Assembly (NCBI RefSeq): GCF_900116445.1
Contig: NZ_FPBH01000045.1
Span: 1 to 62,552 of the forward strand
Reading direction: 5' to 3'
Length of the DNA stretch: 62,552 bases
Source: Paraburkholderia aspalathi
Lineage (GTDB): Bacteria; Pseudomonadota; Gammaproteobacteria; Burkholderiales; Burkholderiaceae
The notes beneath the pieces are model-generated. The model worked only from the letters and a program-made list of their open reading frames with translations, had not been told where the DNA came from and did not search any database. How positions within the stretch are numbered: position 1 is the stretch's first letter; the number at the start of each line of letters is the position of its first letter. Positions 36,786 through 45,730 of this stretch are shown here, piece by piece. Position numbers and translations under genes: made by a program.

Positions 36786-37313
36786 AGCAGTTGCGTCCGG
36801 AGACGCCCGATAGAGTCGCGGGAGTTGGGATATTCAGTCTAGTACGTAACAGTCGGTCCGCAAATGGATTTCCCAAATAATGGGTATCAAAACATCTGCG
36901 GCGGCGAAAACTGGGGCCGTGACGCCTACACCCGAGGCCTGAAAGGACTTCTTCGGGCGAAAAGCGCTTGATTGCGCGGGCCGCACCATCGGCCGGGGAC
37001 ACCCGTCCGCGTTACCTGTCGCTACCTTGCCGTCGCTGCAGCCAGGACGGCTGGAAGGCTTGCCGGGCGGGGCTTTCCGCGCGGCGTAGTGGAACGGGCG
37101 AAATCCGCCGGGCCAAATCGCCATTCGTGATGACTCCAGTTATCAGATGTGGCGATTTTGGGTTCTGGAGAAATCGTTTGTTTTGACCCTTGCAACCGCC
37201 GCGCTTCGCTTCAACGTATGGATGCGCGCGACACACGCGCACGCGCTGACCGGCCCGACCGTCCAGTCAGCCCGCCATCGACAATGAAACACCACACCTC
37301 CGGAAGCCTTCCA
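36786..37313. other. Intergenic region containing repeat R2
   Basis: About 530 bases upstream of the HEPN-like gene. It contains R2 copy B with a flanking stem. A 97-codon leftward frame (36834-37124) is not convincing. The promoter of the 37314 gene should lie between 37160 and 37300. Confidence 0.4.
37115..37159 (+). repeat. Dispersed repeat R2, copy B, within a stem-loop
   Basis: 37124-37159 matches 5941-5976 at 33 of 36 bases. In this copy AAATCGCCA at 37115-37123 pairs with TGGCGATTT at 37150-37158, a 9-bp stem enclosing most of the repeat. Copy A does not have the left arm. The element lies about 155 bases before the HEPN-like gene. Confidence 0.75.
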
Positions 37314-38027
37314 ATGAGCACCATTGCGTTTAACGAATCCATGCAAATCACGATGCGCACGTACCTGTCGATGAACTACTTGACCAGTGCGGCGCTGTTG
37401 GCGAGGAAGGCCCACGCGCTTGAAGCAGGTCGCACCTTCAAGGACAACATTCCCAGCGTGGAGCGCGACGAACATTTCGCGTTCGTGGCCGGCGCAATCA
37501 CGATGAGTGCGGCAGCCGTCGAGGCCTTCGTGAATGAACTGTTTGCCGAATGCCGTGACCAAGGGGCAAAGAACCAGTTGGGCATCGCCCCTGACAAGGC
37601 GGTGCTGATCACCCGTGTCTGGATCGATGTGCCCAAAGTCGAGCGGGAATCGGTGCTGGAGAAATACGACCTGGCGCTGCGCCTGCTGGATCTGCCCGCC
37701 CTTGATCGGAAAGGGGAGCCGTACAAGGCAGTCGACACGCTGCTCGCCCTGCGCAACAGCCTGATGCACTACAAGCTGGTGACGCAGGACGTGGGCAAGC
37801 CGCCCGCTGAGCAGACGCCGGGCAACTTCGAGAAGAAGCTGCAGGCCTACTTTGCAGATAATCCGCTGACCGGCCCGGGCAACCCCTACTTCCCGGACCG
37901 CGTAATGGGCCACGGCGCGGCCGAGTGGAGCGTAAGCACGGCCGTGACGTTTCTGGACGGATACTGCCACCTGCTGTCGGCGACGCCGCCGTATGAACAT
38001 CTCCGGTCGACTTTCGCGACCCAGTAA
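37314..38027 (+). CDS. HEPN-like domain protein
   Basis: The protein has 237 residues from ATG 37314 (CGGAAG about nine bases upstream; ATG 37283 is an alternative). Helical segments include ITMSAAAVEAFVNELFAECR and KAVDTLLALRNSLMHYKLVT. The latter holds R147-x4-H152 (RNSLMH), the HEPN-type motif of many toxin and defence RNases. The acidic or Asn residues and all-alpha pattern agree, but overall similarity was not tested. It is the first gene of the defence island and lies upstream of an OLD nuclease, so a role as an RNase or Abi-type effector is plausible but unproven. Confidence 0.6.
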   Translation: MSTIAFNESMQITMRTYLSMNYLTSAALLARKAHALEAGRTFKDNIPSVERDEHFAFVAGAITMSAAAVEAFVNELFAECRDQGAKNQLGIAPDKAVLITRVWIDVPKVERESVLEKYDLALRLLDLPALDRKGEPYKAVDTLLALRNSLMHYKLVTQDVGKPPAEQTPGNFEKKLQAYFADNPLTGPGNPYFPDRVMGHGAAEWSVSTAVTFLDGYCHLLSATPPYEHLRSTFATQ

Positions 38028-38581
38028 GGCGCCCCATTCTCGGCGGCGTGACGGCCAGTTGGTCAGCCGCCGCTGTCACTGGAACCTTCATCTGGCATCG
38101 ACTGCGCGTTTTTGCATGCGAAAGTTGCCTGACGGGCGAGGGCGCAGTGCGGCGAAGTCACGACGACGCCCTGAACGCTGGTAGAGGTTGTGGAGAGAAG
38201 AGTCATGCGGCCAGGGGCAAAGATGCATGAGCGTGCGAGTACGATCTTTCAGCATATCCGCAGCGAGATTGATTCGGTGGTCACGCGGTCCGGAACCGAA
38301 GCGCATTTCCGGCAATATGTCGCGCGGTACCGAACGCCACGGTGACTGACCCAGCAGCCGTTAAATCAGACTGAGTCAGTGAACTCGCGCGGCGTCACTT
38401 TTCCCCGCTCTATTTACGTCATCGCTCCCTAATCATTGATGCACGTCCTTCCTTGTTGTGTCGATTCCCGTACCAAAGCAAGTGCAATCGACAAATCGAA
38501 ATCCGTACCATTCCTGTGCTATGTTTTCGCGTCGGGCGCCGAGGCCCGTATCCACATAATTCAATAAAGCAGGGGCCGGCG
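38028..38581. other. Intergenic region before the first OLD gene
   Basis: About 550 bases. No gene was accepted; an open frame continues from 38453 into the OLD gene but its first 43 codons are not protein-like. A CTATGTTTT near 38518 could serve as a -10 box. Confidence 0.35.
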
Positions 38582-40546
38582 ATGAGACTAAACGCGGTGC
38601 AGGTGACGAACTTCCGATCCGTCGAAGACAGCGGCAAGTTCAACGTGGGCAACATGACGTGCCTCGTCGGGAAAAACGAGGCAGGCAAAACAGCGCTACT
38701 GTCCGCGCTTTACGGTCTGAACCCCTATGGCACGTTCATATACGACAAGACCAGGGACTACCCGCGTCGTTTCGTGAGCGACTTCGACGAGCGGCATCCT
38801 GAAGGACGGTCAATCGTCGTTAACACCTCATGGGCTTTAGATGATACCGATGTTGCTGCCGTCGCCGCGGTCCTGGGCGACAAGGCGCTGATCAGGCCTG
38901 TAATCGGGCTGACCCGTGGGATCGGTTACGAGAAGAAAGAATGGGAAGTGCCCGTAGATGACGCTGCGGCGCTAGCGTTCTTGGTGAAGAAGCATGAGCT
39001 CGACGCAGTGGAGCAAGAGGTGCTGAAAGGAGTGGACGACGCGAAGGCCGCCGCTGCAGCGATCGCCGCACAACCCCAACAATCCCCGCGTCTGCAGGCG
39101 TTGCTGGCCGTACTCACGGCATTCCGTGACCAACGTTTTTCCCTCGCGGTCATCGACTTGCTGGCCCCACGGCTTCCCAAGTTTTTCTTGACCTCACACT
39201 TTGAGCGCATGTCCGGCGAGGTGTCAATCACTGCCCTTGCCGCCGCCAAGGCCGCGAACACACTCGACGCGTCCGACAGGATTTTCCTCGACTTTCTGGC
39301 GTATGCGGGCACGTCCGTTGAGGAGCTGCTGGCATCGACAAAACTTGAAGAGCTGAAAGCCAAGTGCGAGGGCGCGTCGAACAAGATTTCCGATGAAATC
39401 TTCGAATTCTGGACGCAAAACGACGCGCTCTCGGTGAAGATCGACATCGCCGCGGGTCTTCCGGAGGACGAGCCGCCGATGAACGCCGGCAATGTCGCTA
39501 AGGCGTGGATCACCAACCGGCACCATCGCGCCAGCGTGCCGTTGTCGGAGCGCAGCGCCGGCTTCGTGTGGTTTTTCTCGTTCCTCGCGCAGTTCAAGCA
39601 ATTGAAAAAGACCACTGGCAACGCCATCATCCTGTTGGACGAGCCCGGCTTGACCTTACACGGAAGGGCGCAAGCGGACCTCTTGCGCTATATCGAAGAA
39701 CGTCTGTTGCCCAACCATCAGGTGATCTTCACGACGCACTCGCCGTTCATGGTACCCAGCGATCGGCTCGCTGACGTGCTGATCGTTGAAGACGTGGTGC
39801 ACTACGACCAACGCCAACGCGCGAAGGTTGAAGGCACGAAGGTCCGCGACGATGTGCTGATGGTCAGCAAAGACACCTTATTCCCTTTGCAGGGCGCGCT
39901 GGGTTATGACCTGACGCAAAGCCTGTTCGTCGGCAAAAACACGTTGTTGGTCGAAGGCCCGTCGGACGTCTTGTATTTGCAAGCGCTGTCGTCGGCGTTG
40001 ACCCAACGCAAGCGCACTGGCTTGGATCCGCGCTGGACGCTATGCCCCGGCGGCGGCATCGATAAGATCGCATCCTTCGCGTCGCTGTTCGGGTCGAACC
40101 GATTGAACATGGCCGTGTTATGCGACATCGCAATCGGCGATAAAAAGAAGATCGAAGGGTTGCGAAAACATCAACTACTTCAGGCCGATCACGTGTTCAC
40201 GATCGCCGACTTCACGGGGCAGGAGGAAGGCGACGTCGAGGACCTGTTCCCCCATGAGAAATATGCCGAACTTTTGAACGATGCTTATGGGCTAAAAGCC
40301 AGGGACAAACTGACCGCCGAACGGCTGCAAGCCGCTGACACGAAGACGCACCGTGTGGTCAAACAGGCCGAAGCAGCGTTTCGCGTCATGCCGGCTGAGG
40401 TGGACGAGTTCGATCACTTCGCGCCTTCCGGCTGGTTGATCCGCAATCCCGCATTCCTCGATGCGAAGGACGCCGACACGGCGACATTGCTAGACCGCGC
40501 CGAGCAGCTGTTTAAGACGTTCAACGCGCTGCTTGAGAAAGCCTGA
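38582..40546 (+). CDS. OLD-family ATP-dependent endonuclease (AAA ATPase plus TOPRIM)
   Basis: The 654-residue protein has an ABC-type ATPase half: Walker A LVGKNEAGKTALL near residue 35, serine-rich signature VPLSERSAGFVWF, Walker B AIILLDEPGLTLH, H-motif FTTHSPFM. A TOPRIM nuclease half follows: Glu in LLVEGPSDVLYLQ, then an acidic pair region (VLCDIAIGDKK) and a distal EEGDVEDLF. OLD nucleases act against phage, alone or with partner helicases. ATG 38582 fits the conserved N-terminus MRLNAVQVTNFRSVEDSGKF. No helicase follows directly; the next gene is a second OLD-family protein. Confidence 0.9.
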   Translation: MRLNAVQVTNFRSVEDSGKFNVGNMTCLVGKNEAGKTALLSALYGLNPYGTFIYDKTRDYPRRFVSDFDERHPEGRSIVVNTSWALDDTDVAAVAAVLGDKALIRPVIGLTRGIGYEKKEWEVPVDDAAALAFLVKKHELDAVEQEVLKGVDDAKAAAAAIAAQPQQSPRLQALLAVLTAFRDQRFSLAVIDLLAPRLPKFFLTSHFERMSGEVSITALAAAKAANTLDASDRIFLDFLAYAGTSVEELLASTKLEELKAKCEGASNKISDEIFEFWTQNDALSVKIDIAAGLPEDEPPMNAGNVAKAWITNRHHRASVPLSERSAGFVWFFSFLAQFKQLKKTTGNAIILLDEPGLTLHGRAQADLLRYIEERLLPNHQVIFTTHSPFMVPSDRLADVLIVEDVVHYDQRQRAKVEGTKVRDDVLMVSKDTLFPLQGALGYDLTQSLFVGKNTLLVEGPSDVLYLQALSSALTQRKRTGLDPRWTLCPGGGIDKIASFASLFGSNRLNMAVLCDIAIGDKKKIEGLRKHQLLQADHVFTIADFTGQEEGDVEDLFPHEKYAELLNDAYGLKARDKLTAERLQAADTKTHRVVKQAEAAFRVMPAEVDEFDHFAPSGWLIRNPAFLDAKDADTATLLDRAEQLFKTFNALLEKA

Positions 40547-40688
40547 TGCAAATGACCGGTCGTCTGTATGGTCCGTTTCGAGGACTACATCCGGAAGATC
40601 AAGAAACAAGCGATGTTTTCCTGGCCACCAGAAATCCGCGGGGTCGGCGTTGCATGCTACAACAGTAGGACCTCTGCGCACGTCGCGG

Positions 40689-40807
40689 TGAATAGGGTGC
40701 GAACGGAATGGACATGACGACCGTCTGGGCGGGCGACGTCGAGCAGTTGCGCCCAGGCTGCTTTTACTTTTCCTCCCAAAGCGCCTCTACTTTTGCTTCA
40801 TGGCACG
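40689..40807 (+). repeat. Dispersed repeat R1, copy B
   Basis: This matches 4606-4723 in the same orientation (about 87% identity with a one-base gap). It lies in the 430-bp gap between the two OLD genes, about 170 bases before the second. A 49-codon frame (40568-40717) ends inside it but lacks a ribosome site. Confidence 0.85.
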
Positions 40808-40979
40808 TCCATGCGATCAGATAGCTACTCCGCAATGAGCGTCGACGGCGCATCGCCGGATGCATGTTTCATATCTTTCATAGGCAAATGTGGCGAAATC
40901 TCCCTGACAGAAGCACCTCAAAGTAGTATCCCAAACGCCCAGACCACGGGGCGAATAAAACTTACACGAGAGGGCTGCC

Positions 40980-42803
40980 ATGAGACTCGAATCTGTATCG
41001 ATAAAGAATTTCCGCTGTTACCGCGATGAGGTCACGATTTCGATGGCTGACCTGACCACGTTCGTGGGCAAAAACGATATCGGGAAGTCCACAGTCCTCG
41101 AAGCCTTGGAAATTTTCTTCAACAACGAGACAGTGAAGATCGAGTCGGGGGACGCAAACATATATAGCGGCGACCCGTTGGTAACGATAACCTGCGAATT
41201 CTCCGGTCTGCCTGAAAAGCTGACGCTCGACGCGGGCGCGGATACAACTCTCGCAGCCGAATATCTCCTCTCCGCCGCAGGCAGGCTGAAGATCCAAAAG
41301 GTTTTCGATTGCAGCAAGAAAACGCCGGGCTGCGAGGTGTTCATTCTTGCGAACCACCCAACGGCCGATGGTGTTGCTGACTTGCTTGACCTGAAGGAAA
41401 AGGATCTGCAGAAGCTCATCAAGGAACGAAAGCTTGATATCGCGCTGAAGGGCAATCCAGGCATGCGTCAAGCGCTGTGGGCTGGCGCTGGTGAGCTTGG
41501 CCTGCGGGAAGTTGCGTTGCCCGTCTCGAAGCCAAAGGAAGACAGCAAGCGGATTTGGGATCAGCTCGAAAATTACCTTCCGATGTATGCGCTGTTCCAG
41601 AGTGACCGCAGCAGCCGTGATTCCGATGGCGAAGTGCAAAACCCGATGAAGGCGGCGGTCGCTGCAGCCATCGCCGAGGTGCAGGACGACATCAATCGCA
41701 TCCAGGCGAAGGTCCAGGAGAAGGCCGAGCAGATCGCCAAAAGCACTCATGAGGCGCTGATGACGATCGATCCGGGCTTGGCCCAGGAACTAACGCCGCA
41801 ATTCACGCCGCCGACCGTGGCCAAATGGACGGGACTGTTTGCAGTTGGCATGGACACTGACGATGGTATTCCGCTGAATAAGCGTGGTAGCGGCGTGCGC
41901 CGCCTGGTGCTGGTCAGTTTTTTCAAGGCGGAAGCTGAGCGCCGACTTAAGATCGGCACCAGCCGCAGCATCATCTACGCGATCGAGGAACCTGAAACCG
42001 CGCAGCACCCGAACAATCAGCGCATTCTCATAGAATCGTTCAAAACGCTCGCATCGGAGGCCGGCTGTCAGGTTCTGCTGACTACGCATAGCCCTGGCTT
42101 CGCGTCGGAGTTGCCAACCGCGAGCATCAGATTCGTGAAGCGTGACGCAGACCGTCGGCCAGTGATCGAACAAGGGGCCGACGTGTTTGGCCAAGTGGCG
42201 GAAACCTTGGGTGTTGTGCCTGACAGCCGCGTGAAGGTGCTCCTTTGTGTTGAAGGGCCGACCGATGTTCCCGCGTTCAAGCACCTCAGCCGAATCCTGC
42301 ATGAAGCCGACAACACCCTCCCGGATTTGAGCAACGACGATCGCGTCGCCTTTGTACTGCTTGGTGGATCGACGCTTAGACATTGGGTCACGCAGCATTA
42401 CCTTCGTGCGCTGAATCGCAGGGAGGTGCACATCTACGATAACGATGTTCCGAAATATGCCGACTCCGTCGCCGCAGTGAATCAGCGGGGCGACGGTTCA
42501 TGGGCTGCCTTGACGACCAAGCACGAAATCGAGTGTTATCTGCATGGCGGCGCCATTTGGGAAGCGTTCGGAGTCAATGTCGCAGTGGCCGATCAGCCAG
42601 ACGCAAATGGGAAAGCGGTGCCGAAGCTCTTCGCGGAAGCGTTCTTTGCCAAGCAGAACACCGATGCCGTGATGTCGGATACGAAGGCAAAACAGAGGCT
42701 TTCAGAGAAAGCGTTCCCGAGGATGACCGCTGCGATGATTGCGGAACGGGATCCAATCGGCGAGGTGGCCGGCTGGTTCAGACGGATTGGCGAGATGCTG
42801 TAA
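40980..42803 (+). CDS. Second OLD-family ATP-dependent endonuclease
   Basis: This 607-residue protein is only distantly similar to its neighbour. The ATPase parts are Walker A FVGKNDIGKSTVLEAL (near residue 30), signature-like NKRGSGVRRLVLVSFF, Walker B IIYAIEEPETAQHP, and TTHSPGF. The TOPRIM parts are Glu in LLCVEGPTDVPAF, DxD in VHIYDNDVPKY, and then EIECYLHGG. GAGAGGG precedes ATG 40980. Two unlike OLD proteins in tandem point to two separate defence modules or one compound one. It is followed by an intergenic region with two palindromes. Confidence 0.9.
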   Translation: MRLESVSIKNFRCYRDEVTISMADLTTFVGKNDIGKSTVLEALEIFFNNETVKIESGDANIYSGDPLVTITCEFSGLPEKLTLDAGADTTLAAEYLLSAAGRLKIQKVFDCSKKTPGCEVFILANHPTADGVADLLDLKEKDLQKLIKERKLDIALKGNPGMRQALWAGAGELGLREVALPVSKPKEDSKRIWDQLENYLPMYALFQSDRSSRDSDGEVQNPMKAAVAAAIAEVQDDINRIQAKVQEKAEQIAKSTHEALMTIDPGLAQELTPQFTPPTVAKWTGLFAVGMDTDDGIPLNKRGSGVRRLVLVSFFKAEAERRLKIGTSRSIIYAIEEPETAQHPNNQRILIESFKTLASEAGCQVLLTTHSPGFASELPTASIRFVKRDADRRPVIEQGADVFGQVAETLGVVPDSRVKVLLCVEGPTDVPAFKHLSRILHEADNTLPDLSNDDRVAFVLLGGSTLRHWVTQHYLRALNRREVHIYDNDVPKYADSVAAVNQRGDGSWAALTTKHEIECYLHGGAIWEAFGVNVAVADQPDANGKAVPKLFAEAFFAKQNTDAVMSDTKAKQRLSEKAFPRMTAAMIAERDPIGEVAGWFRRIGEML

Positions 42804-42845
42804 TCGTTGCTGGGTTCAGCACCCCGGTCGGCTTGCGAACGCAAT

Positions 42846-42894
42846 GGCCGATCGGCCTCGCCTCCGCCGGTTTCTCGACAGATAACGCTATCTG
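42846..42894. promoter_or_regulatory. Two palindromes ahead of the methyltransferase operon
   Basis: GGCCGATCGGCC (42846-42857) is a perfect 12-bp palindrome. CAGATA-ACGC-TATCTG (42879-42894) has 6-bp arms and lies 9 bases before the first start of the operon. Restriction-modification operons often have such operators for self-regulation. The binding protein here is unknown. Confidence 0.4.
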
Positions 42895-42903
42895 CGTGTA
42901 CCA

Positions 42904-43272
42904 TTGATCTTATTTGCCGATTTAACTGGGGCTGTGGACGATACGATCGTCGAGGCGACTTTCCGTGAACTGCTGCTCGCCGGGTCCATAAATTCGGTGG
43001 CCGCCGTCGGTAAGGAGGGCGGATTCGTCGTTGTCATTTGTTACGGGACTTCTGAGCGCCTTCTCGCCAGCACGCGCGGCGGTGCTCGCGTATTCCCGAA
43101 CCTAACAACGCTCGCGACTTTCTTGCGAAAACTCGGCGCCACCGTATTCACGGTCGACACCAACGGATACGTGAGTGGTCGTGTACGAAAAGCGCGTCCC
43201 GATCGCGCGGCTGCACTCCGCAAGACGCGAACCACGCCGAGACAGGCAAGCTTGATTGAGGAAAACAAATGA
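42904..43272 (+). CDS. Small protein leading the methyltransferase operon
   Basis: The 122-residue protein starts at TTG 42904 or GTG 42934; neither has a good ribosome site. The N-terminal part is a compact alpha/beta domain (VEATFRELLLAGSINSVAAV, GGFVVVICYGTSERLLAST, LATFLRKLGATVFTVDTNGY). The tail is basic (KARPDRAAALRKTRTTPRQA). It overlaps the methyltransferase start by four bases (ATGA at 43269), so it belongs to that system. It may be a regulator or DNA-binding accessory protein. It is not a helix-turn-helix C protein by inspection. Confidence 0.62.
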   Translation: MILFADLTGAVDDTIVEATFRELLLAGSINSVAAVGKEGGFVVVICYGTSERLLASTRGGARVFPNLTTLATFLRKLGATVFTVDTNGYVSGRVRKARPDRAAALRKTRTTPRQASLIEENK

Positions 43273-44579
43273 CCGCGTTAAAGGTTGTAGATCTTTTCGC
43301 CGGTGCGGGCGGTTTGTCTGAAGGCTTTCGGCAGGCTGGTTTTGACATCATTGCCGGCTCGGACAACGACCCGGACGCGACTGCTACGTATGGCAAGAAT
43401 TTCCCCGAAGCAACGGTCATAACAGGCGACATCCGCGCTCCGCACGTCAAAGCACGCATTCTGGCGGTAGCGAGAAAAGCGGATGTTCTTGTGGGAGGGC
43501 CGCCGTGTCAGGCATTTTCGCAAGTCCGGAACCACACGCGGATGATCGACGATCCCCGCAATAGCCTCTACCGGGAATTCGTCGATGTTCTCAGGCAGAC
43601 GCTGCCTCTTGCATTCGTCGTCGAGAACGTTACTGGCATGGATCAGATGGGGGTCAGGGAGCAGATTGCCACTGACCTGGCGCTCGAAGGCGAGTATGTG
43701 GTGCATCCGCAGGTCGTCGACGCTGCGGACTTCGGCGTGCCACAAACGCGAAAACGACTGCTCTTCATCGGTGTCCGAGCCGGGAGGGGAATGGAGGCTC
43801 CAGTATTAGACGGTTCCGGGGCGACTGATTCCATCACGTTGACCAGGTTCACCGGCAGTCGAAAGCCGAGATATCAGGTTGTCGTGCAACAGCACATTAG
43901 AAGTTTGCGGACAGGCGAGGCGCTCTCTAACTTCGACGATCTTTTGGCTGTGACCGCCGCCGAAGCAATCGGAGATCTGGTCAATCTGCCTGTGGGCAAC
44001 CGCGTGGACGTTCTTCCTTACAGTCAGTTGTCAAAACCGCGTAGCGCGTATCAGAGGGCGATGCGAGAAGGCGCCGACAAAGTATTGGCGAACGTCCAGG
44101 TTCCGCGTATCAACGCCGACACGGAGTTGCGTTTGAATGGTATTCCGCCGGGTGGCAATTATCGCGACCTTGAGGAAGAACTGCTCGAACGTTATTTGAC
44201 TGGCCAGAGGTGGGGACAGGACAACGGATCTGGCAAGCTGTCACGAAAGCACTTTTACGCATATCGACGACTACATCCTGATATCTGGGCCTGGACGCTC
44301 AATACGAAGGGCGACTCGGTATATCACTACAGCGTCGCCCGTGCGCTGTCGGTCCGCGAGTTTGCACGCCTGCAATCGTTCCCCGACCGCTTCGTGTTTA
44401 CGACAGACCCGCGCCGCGGCCCGATTGAAGGCCGCCATGACGGAGGGCCCGCGCACTCACGCTATCGTCAGGTGGGCAACGCGGTCCCGCCACTCCTTGC
44501 GCGGTCGGTGGCGGCAAGCCTGTACGCACAGGTGGCTACTTGCCTGCAGAAACAATCGCGTCGGAAGAGAGCTGGATAA
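43269..44579 (+). CDS. dcm: DNA (cytosine-5) methyltransferase
   Basis: This 436-residue C5 methyltransferase has motif I LFAGAGGLSEGF, motif IV GGPPCQAFSQ with the nucleophile Cys80, motif VI VENV, motif VIII QTRKRLLFIG and motif X YRQVGNAVPP. The variable region between VIII and IX, which sets the recognition sequence, is about 150 residues. The symbol is generic; the target site is unknown. It is coupled to the small upstream gene and followed after five bases by the probable restriction enzyme. Confidence 0.96.
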   Translation: MTALKVVDLFAGAGGLSEGFRQAGFDIIAGSDNDPDATATYGKNFPEATVITGDIRAPHVKARILAVARKADVLVGGPPCQAFSQVRNHTRMIDDPRNSLYREFVDVLRQTLPLAFVVENVTGMDQMGVREQIATDLALEGEYVVHPQVVDAADFGVPQTRKRLLFIGVRAGRGMEAPVLDGSGATDSITLTRFTGSRKPRYQVVVQQHIRSLRTGEALSNFDDLLAVTAAEAIGDLVNLPVGNRVDVLPYSQLSKPRSAYQRAMREGADKVLANVQVPRINADTELRLNGIPPGGNYRDLEEELLERYLTGQRWGQDNGSGKLSRKHFYAYRRLHPDIWAWTLNTKGDSVYHYSVARALSVREFARLQSFPDRFVFTTDPRRGPIEGRHDGGPAHSRYRQVGNAVPPLLARSVAASLYAQVATCLQKQSRRKRAG

Positions 44580-44584
44580 TTATC

Positions 44585-45670
44585 GTGGCGACCCAGGAAA
44601 ACCAAGAAAAAGAAGAAACCAACGCTGAAGCAGTTAAGTCTGCGTTTGGGGCAAAAAATCGCGCTCGGCTTATCGCAAGGTATTTTGCAGAAGGCGAAGA
44701 CACGCAGTGCGCGGCAGTCGATGCGTGGGCACATGTGTATCGCCTGCTGCTGTGGATCGATCAGACCACGGGGCTTGCGCACTGCTACGAGAGCGACAAA
44801 AGTCAGCCGGGGAAACCGTGGTACGGGCGGTCACTGGCTTTCCATGATTGGCTTTCGAACGCGCTTGGCACTTCGCCCGCGGATCTCGCGCATCGTATCG
44901 ACTGGTTATTCCTTCGGGCGACCGAAGACCTTGCAGCGGAAGTTTTGCGGCGTGCGGTAAAGATCGAGCACGCAACCCGCCAACAGCGGGCGCCCTACAG
45001 CGGCAGAGGGTTTCCAAAGCCGGGCGAAGATCCGGAACTGATGACGATCGTTAAGGATGCGCTGGACAAATATCTTGGAACGCCACCTCCGGATGAAGTC
45101 TGGCAGAGGCTGATTCAGCAAATCCGTCAGTATCTGACACTCGAAAACAAACGGAAGAATCTGGTTGGCGAAGGGTTTGAAGACGTGCTCGCGGAGATTG
45201 TGCGGCGCACATGTAGCGCTAGCCCACTTGATGTTCGCGCGCGTCGTCTGCTGCAGGACATTCCCGGGTTTAATCCTCCGAAAAAAAACGAGAAGCCCAA
45301 CAAGGTCGATCTGGCAATCGTTCGGCCCTCGATGCGCACGCTGGTAACGGCGAAATGGAGCGTTCGTGCTGATCGCGAGAAGCAGTTCGCCGCGGACTTT
45401 GGTGACTATGTACAAGCGGAATCGGATGGCAAGCCTTTCGAGTACGTCTTCGTGACCAATGAATTCGACCCCGCGCGGCTCATGCGAGCCTGCGAGAAGT
45501 TAGCAACTAACGCTCCCATGTTCACGCACGTGGTCCACATTAGCACTGATGCGCTCAAGGCGACCTATAGCGGTAGCAAGGAACCGTCAATGAGGAGGAT
45601 CGTTGAATTCATCGATTCGGGCCGGCTCATCAGCCTTGAGCGCTGGCTGACTCTATTACAGACTGCGTAG
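44585..45670 (+). CDS. Putative type II restriction endonuclease
   Basis: The 361-residue protein from GTG 44585 (VATQENQEKEETNAEAVKSA) starts five bases after the methyltransferase stop. The C-terminal part has a plausible PD-(D/E)XK nuclease core: KVDLAIVRPSMRTLVTAKWS with Asp and T-A-K in place of the usual (D/E)-x-K, followed by VRADREKQFAADFGDYVQ. The N-terminal half looks like a helical recognition domain. The context, right after a C5 methyltransferase, is the main support. Confidence 0.68.
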   Translation: MATQENQEKEETNAEAVKSAFGAKNRARLIARYFAEGEDTQCAAVDAWAHVYRLLLWIDQTTGLAHCYESDKSQPGKPWYGRSLAFHDWLSNALGTSPADLAHRIDWLFLRATEDLAAEVLRRAVKIEHATRQQRAPYSGRGFPKPGEDPELMTIVKDALDKYLGTPPPDEVWQRLIQQIRQYLTLENKRKNLVGEGFEDVLAEIVRRTCSASPLDVRARRLLQDIPGFNPPKKNEKPNKVDLAIVRPSMRTLVTAKWSVRADREKQFAADFGDYVQAESDGKPFEYVFVTNEFDPARLMRACEKLATNAPMFTHVVHISTDALKATYSGSKEPSMRRIVEFIDSGRLISLERWLTLLQTA

Positions 45671-45730
45671 ACCAAAATACGGGATCGGGCAGATTACTCG
45701 ATCCATTGGCGGCATATTGAGGAGGGCGGG

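Noticed and set aside
37143..38000. Long minus-strand open frame opposite the HEPN-like gene
   Set aside because: Composition is unlike a folded protein, and the plus-strand frame has a start, ribosome site and helical pattern.
40568..40717. 49-codon frame ending in repeat R1
   Set aside because: No ribosome site and no counterpart at the other R1 copy.
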